The position numbers and the translations under genes were made by a program. From the NCBI GenBank assembly GCA_012961925.1, contig DTYK01000190.1:1-5793 (forward strand): DNA of 5,793 nt. Direction: 5' to 3'. Below the pieces are notes generated by a model. The model was not told the DNA's origin and searched no databases. It saw only the letters and a program-made list of their open reading frames with translations. Source of the DNA: Candidatus Latescibacterota bacterium (GTDB taxonomy: Bacteria; Latescibacterota; MVCY01; DTYK01). Position 1 is the stretch's first letter. Each line of letters starts with the position of its first letter. Positions 4,436 to 5,793 of this stretch are shown piece after piece.

Positions 4436-5793
4436 ATGCTTTGGGCAATTGCGGGCAAAGAGATCCGAACCAATGTGGTGAGTTCAAGATTTATCATTTT
4501 GTCATTTCTTTGTATAGGATTATTCGTTGTTACGGCATTCACCGTCTTCCAGGAGATGAGGTTGGGCTATGAGGAATACAACAACAACGTGGCAGGCCAT
4601 AAAGAGGCGATGATGAGCGAACCGTCTTTGGTCACTCTGGCTGCAGTTTCTGGTGTAAAGGTTGACCGGAGGCCTGAGCCATTGAGTTTCATCGCCAAAG
4701 GGATAGAGGTGGCCAGAAGCCGCATCTATCGAGTAACCTCGTATGATGTGACTCCTGTAGGCGGGAGTGATCTGGAGAGAAATCCCATCATTTCGCTGTC
4801 GGGTCCTCTGGATTTTCTCTACCTTTTTCAGGCGGTCTTGAGCCTGTTGGCGTTTCTGTTGGTCTGTGATGCCCTCTCCGGCGAGAAGCAGGCCGGCACG
4901 CTGAAGCTTCTTATAGCTCATAATGTACCCAGACACACCATACTGTTGGGCAAGTTCTTAGGGAATTATATCACCCTGCTGATCCCGCTCCTGATATCTG
5001 TTCTTCTCATTGGTGTGATCATCTCCTTCTATTCATTTCACTCCTTCAGCCCGGACGATTGGAGGAGAATAGCTATGATATTTGCCTTATCGGCGATATA
5101 CTTAGCAGTGGTTTTGGAAGTGGGTCTTTTGATCTCTTCGGTTACCAAAAGGCCGCCTTTGTCCTTTCTGGTGAGCATAGTGGCGTGGGTGGTCTTGGTC
5201 ATTGCGATTCCCCGGTTGGCATTTCACTTAGGTGCGACCGTTGCGCCACCGCCATCAGTGGCGGCGCTTCAGAACCAGATGCGGGCAATTACCAATGAGG
5301 CGGATATGAAGGCCTTTTGGGAGATACGGCAATATATCGAAGAGAACAACCAACCTCCTCCAAAACAATGGCTTGAGGAGCTGAGTCGCAGGGTTATGGC
5401 GGAGAACAATGCGAAGAAGGCAAAGTTACAGCAGGAGTTTGATAGGCGCCTGACGAGGACTTTCAGAATCTCCCGTATCCTCTCCCGTCTTTCCCCTTCC
5501 TCATCCTATGCCTTTGCCATGCAGGAAATGGCCGGGACAGGTTTCAATGATGATTTGAGGTTTAAAAGAGCGCTGGCGGCGTTTAAGGAGAGGTTTGCGC
5601 AGTATATGGAGATGCGGATGAAGGGGATGGGTTCTGATGTGGAGGCCAATCTGCCTCAAGTAGGGAAGAAGTTGGACCTGACAGGTATTCCTACCTTCAA
5701 CTATCGAAGGGCCAGTTTTGCCGAGGCGATGAGGAACATCGGGCTGGATCTCTCTATGCTTTTGATCTTCGGCGTGTTTTTCTTCTTAGCGGC
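4436..5793 (+). CDS. ABC-2 type transporter permease, 3' end beyond the window
   Basis: The frame encodes 452 residues and runs off the window. It starts MLWAIAGKEIRTNVVSSRF, typical of ABC-2 permeases whose short cytoplasmic helix precedes the first membrane segment (about 19-38). Further segments are near 128-146, 175-197, 213-235 and 242-262, with a sixth starting at about 437. Between segments 2 and 3 lies the hallmark cytoplasmic loop (DALSGEKQAGTLKLL at 145-159, then VPRHTILLGK). Two long stretches, about 39-127 and 263-436, should be extracytoplasmic; the second is helical, highly charged and lacks Cys. This fits the ABC-2 permease group with large external domains, related to DUF3526-type proteins. 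It would form the channel with the ATPase encoded at 3535-4305. Substrate is unknown. Probably only a few dozen residues are missing. Confidence 0.88.
   Translation, partial: MLWAIAGKEIRTNVVSSRFIILSFLCIGLFVVTAFTVFQEMRLGYEEYNNNVAGHKEAMMSEPSLVTLAAVSGVKVDRRPEPLSFIAKGIEVARSRIYRVTSYDVTPVGGSDLERNPIISLSGPLDFLYLFQAVLSLLAFLLVCDALSGEKQAGTLKLLIAHNVPRHTILLGKFLGNYITLLIPLLISVLLIGVIISFYSFHSFSPDDWRRIAMIFALSAIYLAVVLEVGLLISSVTKRPPLSFLVSIVAWVVLVIAIPRLAFHLGATVAPPPSVAALQNQMRAITNEADMKAFWEIRQYIEENNQPPPKQWLEELSRRVMAENNAKKAKLQQEFDRRLTRTFRISRILSRLSPSSSYAFAMQEMAGTGFNDDLRFKRALAAFKERFAQYMEMRMKGMGSDVEANLPQVGKKLDLTGIPTFNYRRASFAEAMRNIGLDLSMLLIFGVFFFLA

Noticed and set aside
4520..4936. Minus-strand 138-codon frame
   Set aside because: It lies wholly within the permease gene, which has a strong ribosome binding site and clear family features; it is a shadow frame.

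Overview
The window comes from a bacterium with Shine-Dalgarno-led genes, intermediate base composition (roughly half G+C by eye) and at least one lipoprotein with a signal peptidase II lipobox. That suggests a Gram-negative or other diderm organism. Nothing present (no rRNA, no tRNA, no marker gene) allows a firm taxonomic call. The permease resembles those that accompany GldA/Nos-like ATPases in many uncultured anaerobic phyla, but that is only an impression.

Layout, all confident genes on the + strand. (1) 119-1390: one long reading frame that joins the decayed front end of an ABC ATPase gene to a transcriptional regulator. The regulator has a receiver-like domain without the phosphorylation residues and an intact AraC-type DNA-binding domain. 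(2) 1569-2023: a small membrane protein whose well-signalled start is one frame away from its body, so it is probably frameshifted. (3) 2024-2779: about 750 bases with no convincing gene. It holds a relic of the 3' end of a second copy of the regulator (2431-2523) and a promoter-like element. (4) 2780-3283: a lipoprotein with an NTF2/SnoaL-like fold. (5) 3284-3534: an intergenic region with short palindromes. (6) 3535-4305: an intact ABC-2 type exporter ATPase. (7) 4436 to the window end: its probable permease partner, cut off by the window edge.

The functional core is the right-hand half: an ATPase and a permease forming an ABC-2 exporter of unknown substrate, with a lipoprotein just upstream. 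The left-hand half looks like a damaged sister of the same kind of locus. The first ~95 codons of the ATPase recur at 119-404 with a one-base insertion and a damaged Walker A motif, and the regulator tail recurs in two places. The simplest reading is duplication of an ABC/regulator cassette followed by decay, leaving a regulator that may now be translated from the start signal of the dead ATPase gene. I see no CRISPR array, complete insertion sequence, phage gene or RNA gene. I do not claim a complete new system; the chimeric regulator is the most unusual object here.
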